Below are positions 8,238-15,628 of a stretch of DNA of 36,391 bases, piece after piece. The notes below the pieces were generated by a model. That model was not told the DNA's origin and ran no database searches. It worked only from the letters and a program-made list of their open reading frames with translations. Source of the DNA: Solobacterium sp. Lineage in GTDB: Bacteria; Bacillota_I; Bacilli_A; Erysipelotrichales; Erysipelotrichaceae. The stretch covers positions 1-36,391 of the forward strand of contig JAILCN010000010.1 of assembly GCA_024680365.1 (NCBI GenBank), in the 5' to 3' direction. How positions within the stretch are numbered: the stretch's first letter is position 1; each line of letters opens with the position of its first letter. Position numbers and translations under genes: made by a program.

Positions 8238-8419
8238 CAGATATAATTCATGAATTGACCGGGATCTGTGCATGATCATGCTGTCATATATGTCTGTCTG
8301 CTGAGTCAATGATTTGTCATAAATCTGATTTTGTGATAAGCATATTTTTGAAAAGTAAATTAGGAAAGGAATGTGAAGCAGAATGACATCAGCGCGCTGT
8401 TTCACAAAGGGATATGCAT

Positions 8420-8896
8420 ATGGAAAAAATTTCTTTCAGATCTGCCTCTGCGGATGACTGCGGAAAGATCCTGTTCTTCATCAGAGAACTGGCTTCGTAT
8501 GAAAAGATGTCCGATGAGGTTGTGGCTACGGAAGAATTGCTGAGGGAATGGCTGTTTGATAAGCAGATCGCTGAAGTGCTTTTTGTGTGTGAATACGGCA
8601 GAGAGGCCGGCTTTGCCTTATTCTTCCACAATTATTCAACATTCCTGGGAAGAGCAGGGATCTATCTGGAAGATCTCTTTGTACTTCCGGAGTATCGCGG
8701 CAAAGGGTATGGGAAGGCAGTCCTGAAAAAACTCGCAGAGATCGCAGTCGAACGGGGATGCGGCAGACTGGAGTGGTCTTGTCTTGACTGGAACAGACCA
8801 AGCATTGATTTTTATCTTTCCCTTGGCGCTGTTCCGCTGGAAGACTGGACGGTTTACCGGATCACGGGAGATACGCTGAAGAAGCTGGCAGAGTGA
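8420..8896 (+). CDS. GNAT acetyltransferase, diamine/spermidine (SSAT)-like
   Basis: 158 residues from ATG 8420. The stretch FHNYSTFLGRAGIYLEDLFV then LPEYRGKGYGKAVL closely follows the spermidine/spermine (diamine) N1-acetyltransferase family. RGKGYGKA is the acetyl-CoA loop. CGRLEWSCLDWNRPSIDFY is the conserved following strand and helix. Members acetylate polyamines, thialysine or related amines. The ATG at 8414 is only 3 bases from AAAGG; the in-frame ATG at 8420 has better spacing. It follows a terminator and a 180-base spacer and so has its own promoter, which I could not place with confidence. Confidence 0.9.
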   Translation: MEKISFRSASADDCGKILFFIRELASYEKMSDEVVATEELLREWLFDKQIAEVLFVCEYGREAGFALFFHNYSTFLGRAGIYLEDLFVLPEYRGKGYGKAVLKKLAEIAVERGCGRLEWSCLDWNRPSIDFYLSLGAVPLEDWTVYRITGDTLKKLAE

Positions 8897-8981
8897 ACCG
8901 TGCGTGAGGCGGAGCATAAGCATCGGCATCTGTTCTGAAGTAATATATGATGAAGGCAGATAAGAGATCCGGAGCAAAATA

Positions 8982-9812
8982 ATGATGAAAAATGAAGACG
9001 TCCTTGCAATGATCAGTAAGATCTTTACTGATTCTGCTGACAACATCATCCATCTTCCTGAGGAAGACTGTGATGTACCGATCCTCGAAGAGCCGCTGAT
9101 CGGCTTTGCCTCTGCCGATGATCCTTTATTTGATGAACTGAAGAGAAATCCGGAAGCGATCGGGGAAGGGTTCATGCCGCCCCGTGAGTGGCTGGAAAAT
9201 GCGAGGTCTGTCATCGTATTCTTCTTTCCGTATACGGAAGACATCCGCAGACGTCTGGCAGACTCTGAAACAGTCATCGCGGAATCATGGAAATACGGAT
9301 ATGTACCCGGCAGCCGGCTTGCGAAAAAGGTTGCCGTCATACTGAAGGAACAGCTGGAAGCGGCAGGCATGGCAGTGGCGGATCCTCTGAACGATCCCCG
9401 CTTTGCCCGCAGCAGTGTACCGGCAGTGACTGACGGTGAAGAAGACGTGCATTACATTGTCAGCTGGTCGACACGGCATGCCGCATTTGTGGCAGGTCTG
9501 GGCACCTTTGGAATGCATCGGCATTTCATCACTGAGAGGGGATCCTGCGGTTCACTTGCCACACTCATCACAGATCATGAATTTACTCCGACAAAACGGG
9601 ATTACACAGATATCTATGAATATTGCATTCACTGCGGGCAGTGCGCGCGGAACTGTCCGGCGAAGGCAATCGATCCGAACGGTCTGCGCAGCCTGAAGAA
9701 ATGCTCTGCGTTCGGAGGGTATCTGAGAGAAAAGTACGGCGGCGGAGGCTGCGGCAGATGCTTTGTCGGCGTACCATGCGAACATCGCAATCCGTCCCGC
9801 AGAACACAATAA
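8982..9812 (+). CDS. Iron-sulfur protein related to epoxyqueuosine reductase (QueG-like)
   Basis: 276 residues. The C-terminal part carries C215-x2-C218-x2-C221-x3-C225-P, a [4Fe-4S] ferredoxin motif (CIHCGQCARNCP). A second Cys cluster, GCGRCFVGVPCEH, follows, as in the QueG/reductive-dehalogenase family. The middle part (VAGLGTFGMHRHFITERGS) matches the cobalamin-binding region of these enzymes. It is shorter than true QueG (about 350-380 residues, with a HEAT-like tail), so it is probably a paralogue of unknown substrate, as often seen in anaerobic Firmicutes. A GGAG site precedes ATG 8982; ATG 8985 is also possible. Confidence 0.82.
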   Translation: MMKNEDVLAMISKIFTDSADNIIHLPEEDCDVPILEEPLIGFASADDPLFDELKRNPEAIGEGFMPPREWLENARSVIVFFFPYTEDIRRRLADSETVIAESWKYGYVPGSRLAKKVAVILKEQLEAAGMAVADPLNDPRFARSSVPAVTDGEEDVHYIVSWSTRHAAFVAGLGTFGMHRHFITERGSCGSLATLITDHEFTPTKRDYTDIYEYCIHCGQCARNCPAKAIDPNGLRSLKKCSAFGGYLREKYGGGGCGRCFVGVPCEHRNPSRRTQ

Positions 9813-9824
9813 ATCTTTGAAAAT

Positions 9825-9856
9825 GATGCAGATCGATGACCTGCATCTTTGTTTTG
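9825..9856 (+). terminator. Intrinsic terminator
   Basis: GATGCAG at 9825-9831 pairs with CTGCATC at 9841-9847 around a 9-base loop, followed by TTTGTTTT. It lies 12 bases after the iron-sulfur protein gene. Confidence 0.75.
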
Positions 9857-9947
9857 TCTGGTGTGAACTGAGGATGAGATGCTGCAGCAGTTTTTCCTGA
9901 ACAGATATAAAAAAATGATGTGATTCAGAGCAATAATCTGTATGCAT

Positions 9948-9977
9948 ACTGTCGTCTGAAAGACAGCAGTGTATAAT
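9948..9977 (+). promoter_or_regulatory. Promoter of the ATP-grasp gene with overlapping imperfect inverted repeat
   Basis: TATAAT at 9972-9977 is a perfect -10 box, 26 bases before the ATG and just upstream of CAGGAG. The -35 (CTGTCG, 17-base spacing) is weak. An imperfect inverted repeat, ACTGTCGTCT-GAA-AGACAGCAGT (arms agree at 8 of 10 positions), covers the -35 to -10 interval and could be an operator. The -10 is seen directly; the operator is inference. Confidence 0.55.
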
Positions 9978-10003
9978 AAAAACATCAAAAACAGGAGATT
10001 TGT

Positions 10004-11185
10004 ATGAACTATGTGTTTATTTCTCCGGCATATCCCATTACATGCACACATTTCTGCGGCCGGCTGAACAGTCAGGGCGTTACTGTGCTTGGCATCGGGG
10101 ACGTGCCGTATGATGAGCTGAACGATCAGCTGAAGCATGCTCTGACAGAATACTATTATGTCAGTTCGCTGGAAGACTATGATCAGGTATATCGGGCAGC
10201 TGCATTCTTCATCCATAAATACGGCCGGATCGACTGGCTGGAATCCATGAATGAATACTGGCTCAGACTGGATGCCAGACTGCGTTCTGATTACAACATT
10301 GCAGTCGGTACCCGGGAAGACGGGATCGATGCGCTGGTCAGAAAGTCTGAGATGAAACAGATCTTCCTGAAAGCTGGCATTCCGACAGCCCGTCAGCACA
10401 TCGTTTCTGATTTTGAGTCTGGGAAGGCATTTGTTTCGGAAACCGGCTATCCGGTGATCGTCAAGCCGGATATCGGAGTCGGTTCCAACGGAGCAAAAAA
10501 GATCAGCTCCGAAGAAGAACTGTCTGAGTTCTATCAGAACCTGCCGTCTGAAATGTATGTTATGGAAGAATTCCTTTGCGGTGATATCTGTACATATGAC
10601 GCGGTCATTGATTCAAATTGTGAGCCGCTGTTTGAGTCCATGTGCACGTATCCGCCTGTCATCGATTCTGTCAGCAATGATGAGAACATTCATTTCTATA
10701 CAAGTCCGGTGATGCCGGAAAAGCTGCGGGAACTAGGCAGAAAGACAGTGAAGGCATTCGGTGCGGACAGACGCTTTGTCCATTTTGAATTCATCAATAT
10801 TACAAAGGATTATGAAGGCATCGGAAAAGCCGGTGATTTTGCGGTGATGGAAGTCAATATGAGACCGGCCGGCGGTCATGATCCTGACATGATGAACTAC
10901 GCGCAGTCGACAGATGTTTTTGAGATCTACGCGAAGATGGTCATGGGCGACAGAAGAGAAATGCCTGAAAATGACAAACAGTACTACTGCGCATATGCGG
11001 GCAGAAAAGACGGATATGACTTCCTGCACAGCCGTGAAGAGATCATGGAACGATATGGCAGCGAGATCGTTCTGCAGGAGGAAATGCCTCCGATCGACTG
11101 GCCGTCCATGGGAAGATATGTCTATCTGGCAAGATTTACAGAAAAAACAGAGATGGATCAGTTCTTCCGGTTTGTCCTTGAATAG
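10004..11185 (+). CDS. ATP-grasp carboxylate-amine ligase
   Basis: 393 residues. An N-terminal Rossmann-like pre-ATP-grasp domain (about 1-115) precedes the ATP-grasp core. GYPVIVKPDIGVGSNGAKKI supplies the ATP-binding lysine and glycine-rich loop, MYVMEEFLCGDICTYDAVID the hinge and adenine-binding strand, and FAVMEVNMRPAGGHDPDMM the magnesium-binding E-x-N-x-R. Such enzymes join a carboxylate to an amine or thiol through an acyl-phosphate; substrates range from peptides to fatty acids and cannot be inferred here. It is a stand-alone gene with its own promoter, so no biosynthetic partners identify the product. Confidence 0.88.
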   Translation: MNYVFISPAYPITCTHFCGRLNSQGVTVLGIGDVPYDELNDQLKHALTEYYYVSSLEDYDQVYRAAAFFIHKYGRIDWLESMNEYWLRLDARLRSDYNIAVGTREDGIDALVRKSEMKQIFLKAGIPTARQHIVSDFESGKAFVSETGYPVIVKPDIGVGSNGAKKISSEEELSEFYQNLPSEMYVMEEFLCGDICTYDAVIDSNCEPLFESMCTYPPVIDSVSNDENIHFYTSPVMPEKLRELGRKTVKAFGADRRFVHFEFINITKDYEGIGKAGDFAVMEVNMRPAGGHDPDMMNYAQSTDVFEIYAKMVMGDRREMPENDKQYYCAYAGRKDGYDFLHSREEIMERYGSEIVLQEEMPPIDWPSMGRYVYLARFTEKTEMDQFFRFVLE

Positions 11186-11277
11186 CACAGATCGTGATGA
11201 AAAAAGCAATGCCATTGTGCCGGCAGCACCTGAAAACTGACAGATTAGGATCAATGTACAGAACCGGCGCGGAAGGG

Positions 11278-11306
11278 TTGCGGTTATTCGGGAAACTGAA
11301 TAAAAT
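11278..11306 (+). promoter_or_regulatory. Candidate promoter of the LURP-one-like gene
   Basis: TTGCGG at 11278-11283 and TAAAAT at 11301-11306 are separated by exactly 17 bases and lie 38 bases before the ATG. The -10 matches 5 of 6 and the -35 3 of 6. An open frame runs through this stretch from 11194 but has no ribosome site and is taken as chance. Confidence 0.45.
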
Positions 11307-11343
11307 GATTTCTATAGGAAGTAAAGAAAGAAAGGAATATATA

Positions 11344-11961
11344 ATGGGATTTTTAGATAGTCTGAAGAATATTGTAGAAAGTGCTAACGACATTGTTGAT
11401 GACATGAGCAGTGCAACAGTAGAGGACTACGGTCCTCCTGCATATACTCTGTATACTGCACTTCAGCTTGGAAATATCAACAGACAGATCGACATTACTG
11501 ATGAACAGGACAATGTAAAGTACTACACCAAATCGAGTATTTTTGCGCTCAAGGGCAAAACAGACATTTATGATGCTGCTGGAAATGTGATCGCGCATCT
11601 GGAAAAGAGACCGGTCAGCCTTCATGAAAAACACTTCATTACCATGGCAGACGGCAGCAATTACACGCTGTCCAACGAGATCTTCCACGTTGTCAAGGAC
11701 ATCACAAATATTGAAGGTCTGGACTGGCAGCTGCGCGGCAATGTCATTGGTCTGCATTTCAATCTGGTAGATGAAAATGATGAGCCGGTCGCAACAATCG
11801 GAAAGAAAGCGATCTCGATCCATGACAAATATGCGATCGATATGTACCAGCCGGAGCAGGAACAGATCGTTGTGGCGATCGTCATCCAGCTGGAAAAAAT
11901 GCTGGAACAGCGCAGAGAAAACGAAAGCTCAACAACCATCAGCTTCGGGGATGATGATTAA
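11344..11961 (+). CDS. LURP-one-related (tubby-like beta-barrel) protein
   Basis: 205 residues. After a short helical N-terminus come repeated beta-strands: YYTKSSIFALKGKTDIYDA, then GNVIAHLEKRPVSLHEKHFI, LDWQLRGNVIGLHFNLVDEN and ATIGKKAISIHDKYAIDMY. This pattern of 'D-x-x-G-N-x-I/V-A' hairpins around a central helix is that of the LOR/SDP family (PF04525), related to tubby and phospholipid scramblase folds. Bacterial members are uncharacterised and may bind phospholipid. ATG 11344 is preceded by AAAGGA. The gene has its own promoter and terminator, so it is probably monocistronic. Confidence 0.85.
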   Translation: MGFLDSLKNIVESANDIVDDMSSATVEDYGPPAYTLYTALQLGNINRQIDITDEQDNVKYYTKSSIFALKGKTDIYDAAGNVIAHLEKRPVSLHEKHFITMADGSNYTLSNEIFHVVKDITNIEGLDWQLRGNVIGLHFNLVDENDEPVATIGKKAISIHDKYAIDMYQPEQEQIVVAIVIQLEKMLEQRRENESSTTISFGDDD

Positions 11962-11987
11962 TCATTCAGAGACTGTATCATGTGCGG

Positions 11988-12017
11988 AAAGACCCTGAAA
12001 TATGGAGGGTCTTTTTT
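11988..12017 (+). terminator. Intrinsic terminator
   Basis: AAAGACCCT at 11988-11996 pairs with AGGGTCTTT at 12006-12014 around a 9-base loop, and the arm runs into a T-tract. It lies 26 bases after the LURP-one-like gene. Confidence 0.88.
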
Positions 12018-12043
12018 GAAAATATCAGATGTAGGAGAGTTTT

Positions 12044-12418
12044 ATGAAAAAGGCAATTTCACTGTTTCTGACAATGCTTGCTGTGTGCCTGATGCTTGCA
12101 GGCTGCGGAAAAATGGATGACGGTGCTGTACCGGCGGCAGACAGCCGCTTCATTGGAACGTGGAAAGCTGTCAGAGCTACGCACAGCGGACAGGAACATC
12201 CCATCGCGGAAGTTCTGAACAATACGGATTTCATCATCATTCTGAACGCTGACGGATCGGCTGCAGTGATCACAGACCAGGAAGAAAAAGGAACCTGGAC
12301 GGAAAAAAGAAAAGCCGTTCATGTGAAAGCAGGCAAAACGGACGCGGATTTCCAGGAAGAAGATGATTCGCTGGTGATCACGGTCTATGGAATGAAATTG
12401 TTTTTCGAGAGGCAGTGA
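12044..12418 (+). CDS. Small lipoprotein with lipocalin-like domain
   Basis: 124 residues. The signal peptide is followed by the lipobox LMLAGC, with the lipidated Cys near residue 21, so the protein should sit on the outer face of the membrane. The mature part reads FIGTWKAVRATHSG, then FIIILNADGSAAVI, EEKGTWTEKRKAVHVKAG and DSLVITVYG. This strand pattern is that of small lipocalin-like or DUF5640-like beta-barrels common in Firmicutes. The ligand is unknown. AGGAGAG precedes the ATG. The gene starts 26 bases after the terminator and is followed after 25 bases by the nitroreductase. Confidence 0.82.
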   Translation: MKKAISLFLTMLAVCLMLAGCGKMDDGAVPAADSRFIGTWKAVRATHSGQEHPIAEVLNNTDFIIILNADGSAAVITDQEEKGTWTEKRKAVHVKAGKTDADFQEEDDSLVITVYGMKLFFERQ

Positions 12419-12443
12419 GGAAAACTGAACGAAGGTGTACGGT

Positions 12444-12983
12444 ATGAACGTGATGGATGCAATCTTTAACAGACACAGTTACCGGGGAAAGTATCTGGAT
12501 ACGCCGGTGCCAAGAGAAGATCTGATCAGGATCATGGAGGCAGGACTGGCAGCGCCGTCCGGCTGCAACAGACAGACGACATCGCTGATCGCTGTGGATG
12601 ATCCGCAGGTCCTTGCGCAGATCCGCGGTGTGATCCGGCCGCCGGTCGGTGAAACTGCGCCTGCGGCAGTCATTGTTCTGACACAGAGAATCAATGCGTA
12701 CAGAGACAAATGCTTTGCGGTACAGGATTATTCCGCGGCAATTGAAAACATATTGCTGGCATTGACGGAACTGGGATATCAGAGCTGCTGGTACGAAGGT
12801 CATATCACGGATGATGACAGGATCTGTGACAAAATCGCAGAGATCCTGCATGTGCCGGATGGTTATGATGTTGTATGCTTCCTGCCCGTCGGCATCGCGG
12901 CAGACAGTCCGCGGGCACCGGAAAAGAAAGCATTTGAAGAAAGAGCCTGGTTCAATGTATTCCCGCAGAACAGAAAAGGGTAA
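12444..12983 (+). CDS. Nitroreductase family protein
   Basis: 179 residues. It opens MDAIFNRHSYRGKYLDTPVP, the R-x-S-x-R FMN-phosphate-binding signature of nitroreductases. GLAAPSGCNRQTTSLIAV is the second FMN-contact loop (A-P-S-x-x-N-x-Q). The dimer/active-site helix reads YSAAIENILLALTELGYQSCW, and VVCFLPVGIA closes the fold. These enzymes use FMN and NAD(P)H to reduce nitro compounds, quinones or enones in the cytosol. ATG 12444 has GAAGG upstream; the GTG at 12435 overlaps that site and is less likely. Confidence 0.92.
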   Translation: MNVMDAIFNRHSYRGKYLDTPVPREDLIRIMEAGLAAPSGCNRQTTSLIAVDDPQVLAQIRGVIRPPVGETAPAAVIVLTQRINAYRDKCFAVQDYSAAIENILLALTELGYQSCWYEGHITDDDRICDKIAEILHVPDGYDVVCFLPVGIAADSPRAPEKKAFEERAWFNVFPQNRKG

Positions 12984-12995
12984 ATGGAGAATTCT

Positions 12996-13550
12996 ATGAT
13001 TCATCTTGTCCGGGTCACAAAAGAGAATCTTGATTATGCGGTATTTATTCAGAATACTCTTTTTCCGTCTTTCAACGGGCAGGCTAATTTTGAGGACAGT
13101 GTCAGCGGAAAGGCAGATAATGAGTATGATCTTGTCTATGATCAGGATGTCTGCGTCGGCATCACCGGGATCTATACGTATGATACGGATCCGGACAGCG
13201 CCTGGCTTGGCTGGTTTGGCATACTGGAACCATATCGCCGCCGTCATTACGGAAAGGAAACGATCCGTCTCTTTGAAGAAGCTGCCAAAGCCCGCGGCTT
13301 CCATCATACGCGCATCTATACGGACCGGTATGACAATGAAACTGCGATTGCTTTTTACACTTCCTGCGGCTATACATCAGAGATCTATGACAATCCGTAT
13401 GATCCGGCATGTTACGAATATCCCATGCTGATCTTCTCAAAATCTCTGAACGGAAGTCCGGTGATTCCATGGAATAACCGCAGCATTCATCTGACGGAGC
13501 AGATGGAAAAGGAACTGATGCCGCAGAAAAAATATCATTTTGATCTGTGA
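12996..13550 (+). CDS. GNAT N-acetyltransferase
   Basis: 184 residues. It starts with IHLVRVTKENLDYAVFIQNTLFPS. The core strand is SAWLGWFGILEPYRRRHYGKE, the acetyl-CoA loop is RRRHYGKE, and the closing helix reads NETAIAFYTSCGYTSE. ATG 12996 is 7 bases after GGAG; the in-frame ATG at 12984, immediately after the previous stop, is a possible alternative. The stop overlaps the ribosome site of the next gene (GAGGGAAG), a sign of translational coupling. Confidence 0.86.
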   Translation: MIHLVRVTKENLDYAVFIQNTLFPSFNGQANFEDSVSGKADNEYDLVYDQDVCVGITGIYTYDTDPDSAWLGWFGILEPYRRRHYGKETIRLFEEAAKARGFHHTRIYTDRYDNETAIAFYTSCGYTSEIYDNPYDPACYEYPMLIFSKSLNGSPVIPWNNRSIHLTEQMEKELMPQKKYHFDL

Positions 13551-13558
13551 GGGAAGAT

Positions 13559-14110
13559 ATGAAACTGGTTTTTATACTCGGTGACGCGGCTGTCGGTAAA
13601 ATGACAGTCGGTCAGGAACTGATGAAAATAACGGATTTGAGGCTGTTTCACAATCACATGACCATTGAACCTGTTATCGAGATCTTTGGCAGGTATGACG
13701 CGAAAACGACCGCGGAAATGAGGGAAGTGATCTTCCGAAACTTCGCGGCTTCTGAGAACTATGGAATGATCTTCACGCTGATGATGGACTTTGATCTTCC
13801 GTCAGAATGGGAATATCTGGAACACATAAAGAAGATATTTGAACCGTACGGGACAGAATTCTATTATGCTGAGCTGATCGCGCCGCAGGAAATACGGCTG
13901 CAGAGAAATGTTACAGAGAACAGACTGAAACACAAGGCTTCCAAAAGAGATATACAAAGTTCAAATCAGAGACTGATCAATGATGATCAGAATCACAGAT
14001 GTGTCAGCTATGAGGGAGAGATCCCGTTCGGGAATTACCTGAGAATTGACAACACAGATCTGGGTCCGGCAGAAACCGCGAGGATCATTCAGCAGACATT
14101 TGATTTATAA
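13559..14110 (+). CDS. P-loop kinase-like protein (shikimate-kinase-like)
   Basis: 183 residues. The P-loop is GDAAVGKMTVG at residues 8-18 with Lys14; Met replaces the usual Ser/Thr next to Lys, with Thr16 just after. This variant is one I associate with small AAA/kinase-like Firmicutes proteins often named shikimate kinase without proof. HNHMTIEPVIEIFG follows in the nucleotide/substrate-binding position, and the ERLQRNVTEN-like stretch (IRLQRNVTENRLKHK) resembles the lid arginines of NMP-kinase folds. ATG 13559 has GAGGGAAG overlapping the upstream stop, so expression is probably coupled to the acetyltransferase. Confidence 0.78.
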   Translation: MKLVFILGDAAVGKMTVGQELMKITDLRLFHNHMTIEPVIEIFGRYDAKTTAEMREVIFRNFAASENYGMIFTLMMDFDLPSEWEYLEHIKKIFEPYGTEFYYAELIAPQEIRLQRNVTENRLKHKASKRDIQSSNQRLINDDQNHRCVSYEGEIPFGNYLRIDNTDLGPAETARIIQQTFDL

Positions 14111-14142
14111 TAGCTGCTGAGAAGGACAGGAGGAATTGTACG

Positions 14143-14965
14143 ATGAGTTATTTTACTTTGCGCAATGGGGAGAAACTGTATTACGAAGACCGGGGGGAAC
14201 GGTCCGGAAACGATCGTCATGATGCATGGCTGGACAAGTTCTCATGATATTTATCTGAAGCCTTTGGAAACACTGCAGGAACACGCCAGATGCATCATTT
14301 ACGATCATCGGGGACACGGCGGCAGCAGATCTGCGAACAGTGCCAATGTCACCATGGAGACCCTGGCACAGGATCTGTATGAACTCATTCATGGACTTTC
14401 ACTGTCTGATGTAACGCTTCTTGGCTGGTCAATGGGTGCCGGCGTCGTGTTCAGCTATGTCAGGATGTATGGCTGTGACGCACTGAAACAGATCGTTCTC
14501 TGCGATATGACGCCGAAACAGCTCAATGACGCGGAATGGAGACTTGGGCTTTACAGAGGTAAATACACGAAAGAGGACATGGAGCGGGATGCCGGGAAAG
14601 ATTTCTATTCTCTGTATAAAGAATTCGCAGTCGGAGCGATACCGAGGCTGAAAAAAGTACCGGGTTTCCTTTTGAGGAAGCCTCTGAAGGAAAGACTGGC
14701 AAACTGTGATGAAACAGTCCTGAGAAGTATTGCGGCATCCATGAAGATGCAGGATAACCGCCCGGTCGTCGGACAGATCACGGTACCGGTCACGTATTTC
14801 TATGCGGATCCCGGTTCACTGTTCTCGCCGGAACTGGCTTCCTGGTACAGAGATCATGTCACAGCTCCGTTCAGAACAGTCCGTTTCCCGGAAAGCACGC
14901 ACATGCTGATCAGTGAATATCCGGAGAAGTTTGCGGAAGAAGTTCTGAAGGTCCTTGGCTGCTGA
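14143..14965 (+). pseudogene. Alpha/beta hydrolase, 5' frameshift in a G6 run
   Basis: The strong site ACAGGAGG and ATG 14143 open MSYFTLRNGEKLYYEDRG, the normal start of an alpha/beta hydrolase. This frame fails after the six Gs at 14192-14197. Removing one G gives EDRGNGPETIVMMHGWTSSH and joins the rest of the enzyme. The rest has the nucleophile elbow GWSMGAG, acid-strand YADPGS and histidine ESTHML, so the catalytic parts are intact. As written, the only continuous frame starts at ATG 14165, which has no ribosome site. It is a real frameshift, a slippage-prone phase-variable tract, or a homopolymer sequencing error. Confidence 0.82.
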
Positions 14966-15015
14966 AGCATTCCTGTGCAGCACAGGATCCTGATGGAAAT
15001 ATGATCTGAAACAGA

Positions 15016-15066
15016 AAGACTGACCTTATCATCTGAAACAGAAGAAGATAAGGCTGTCTTTTTTTC
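15016..15066 (+). terminator. Intrinsic terminator
   Basis: AGAC(TGA)CCTTATC pairs with GATAAGG(CT)GTCT around a loop of about 16 bases. The 7-bp core is CCTTATC 15024-15030 with GATAAGG 15047-15053, followed by eight Ts. It closes the operon that began after 12017. Confidence 0.78.
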
Positions 15067-15160
15067 ATGACTGGATCAGTTTGTAATTGTTTCTGATATT
15101 CATAAACGACTGAATTATGAGAAAATGATTGATAGAAGCATATTCAAAAAGGAAAAGATC

Positions 15161-15565
15161 ATGAAACGGGAACTTGGAATCGCAAGATGCGGACTGGCAT
15201 GCTGTCTGTGTTCAGAAAATGTATTATGCAAAGGATGCCGGAGGGCCGGGTTTAAAGAACTGTCCTGGTGCAAAGACGCTGAGTGGTGCGAAGTACGCAG
15301 ATGCGGAATCGATAAAGGTCTGAAGGGATGCTATGAATGCCATCCGGCTGACTGCCGCAAAGGTCTGTATGCGGAAAAGATCAAAGCACGGGCGTTTGCG
15401 GAATTTGCCCGCCGCTTCGGCCTGGAAGAACTTCTGGACTGCCTGGAACGGAATGAAAAGGCCGGCATCGTGTATCATCGTGAAGGGATCATGGGAGACT
15501 ATGATGACTTTGATGATCTTGAGGAACTGATCAGTTTCATCCGAAACGGAACACGGTCTGTTTGA
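15161..15565 (+). CDS. DUF3795 cysteine-rich protein
   Basis: 134 residues from ATG 15161, which follows AAAGGA; the ATG at 15125 has no ribosome site. The N-terminal half is packed with cysteines: CGLACCLCS, CKGCRRAGF, then SWCKDAEWCEVRRCGIDKG and GCYECHPADC. This layout is typical of DUF3795 and suggests two metal-binding centres. The C-terminal half is helical and acidic. The function is unknown in the family; a metal-binding or redox role is inferred from the cysteines only. Confidence 0.86.
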   Translation: MKRELGIARCGLACCLCSENVLCKGCRRAGFKELSWCKDAEWCEVRRCGIDKGLKGCYECHPADCRKGLYAEKIKARAFAEFARRFGLEELLDCLERNEKAGIVYHREGIMGDYDDFDDLEELISFIRNGTRSV

Positions 15566-15628
15566 TCGCTGAGGGAACAGCAGCCAAAATAATTTACAAA
15601 AACAAAGCATGTGAAGGAGCTTGAAACG

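Noticed and set aside
8314-8342. TTGTCA with TAAGCA 17 bases later as promoter of the SSAT-like gene
   Set aside because: The -10 matches only 2 of 6 positions; too weak to annotate.
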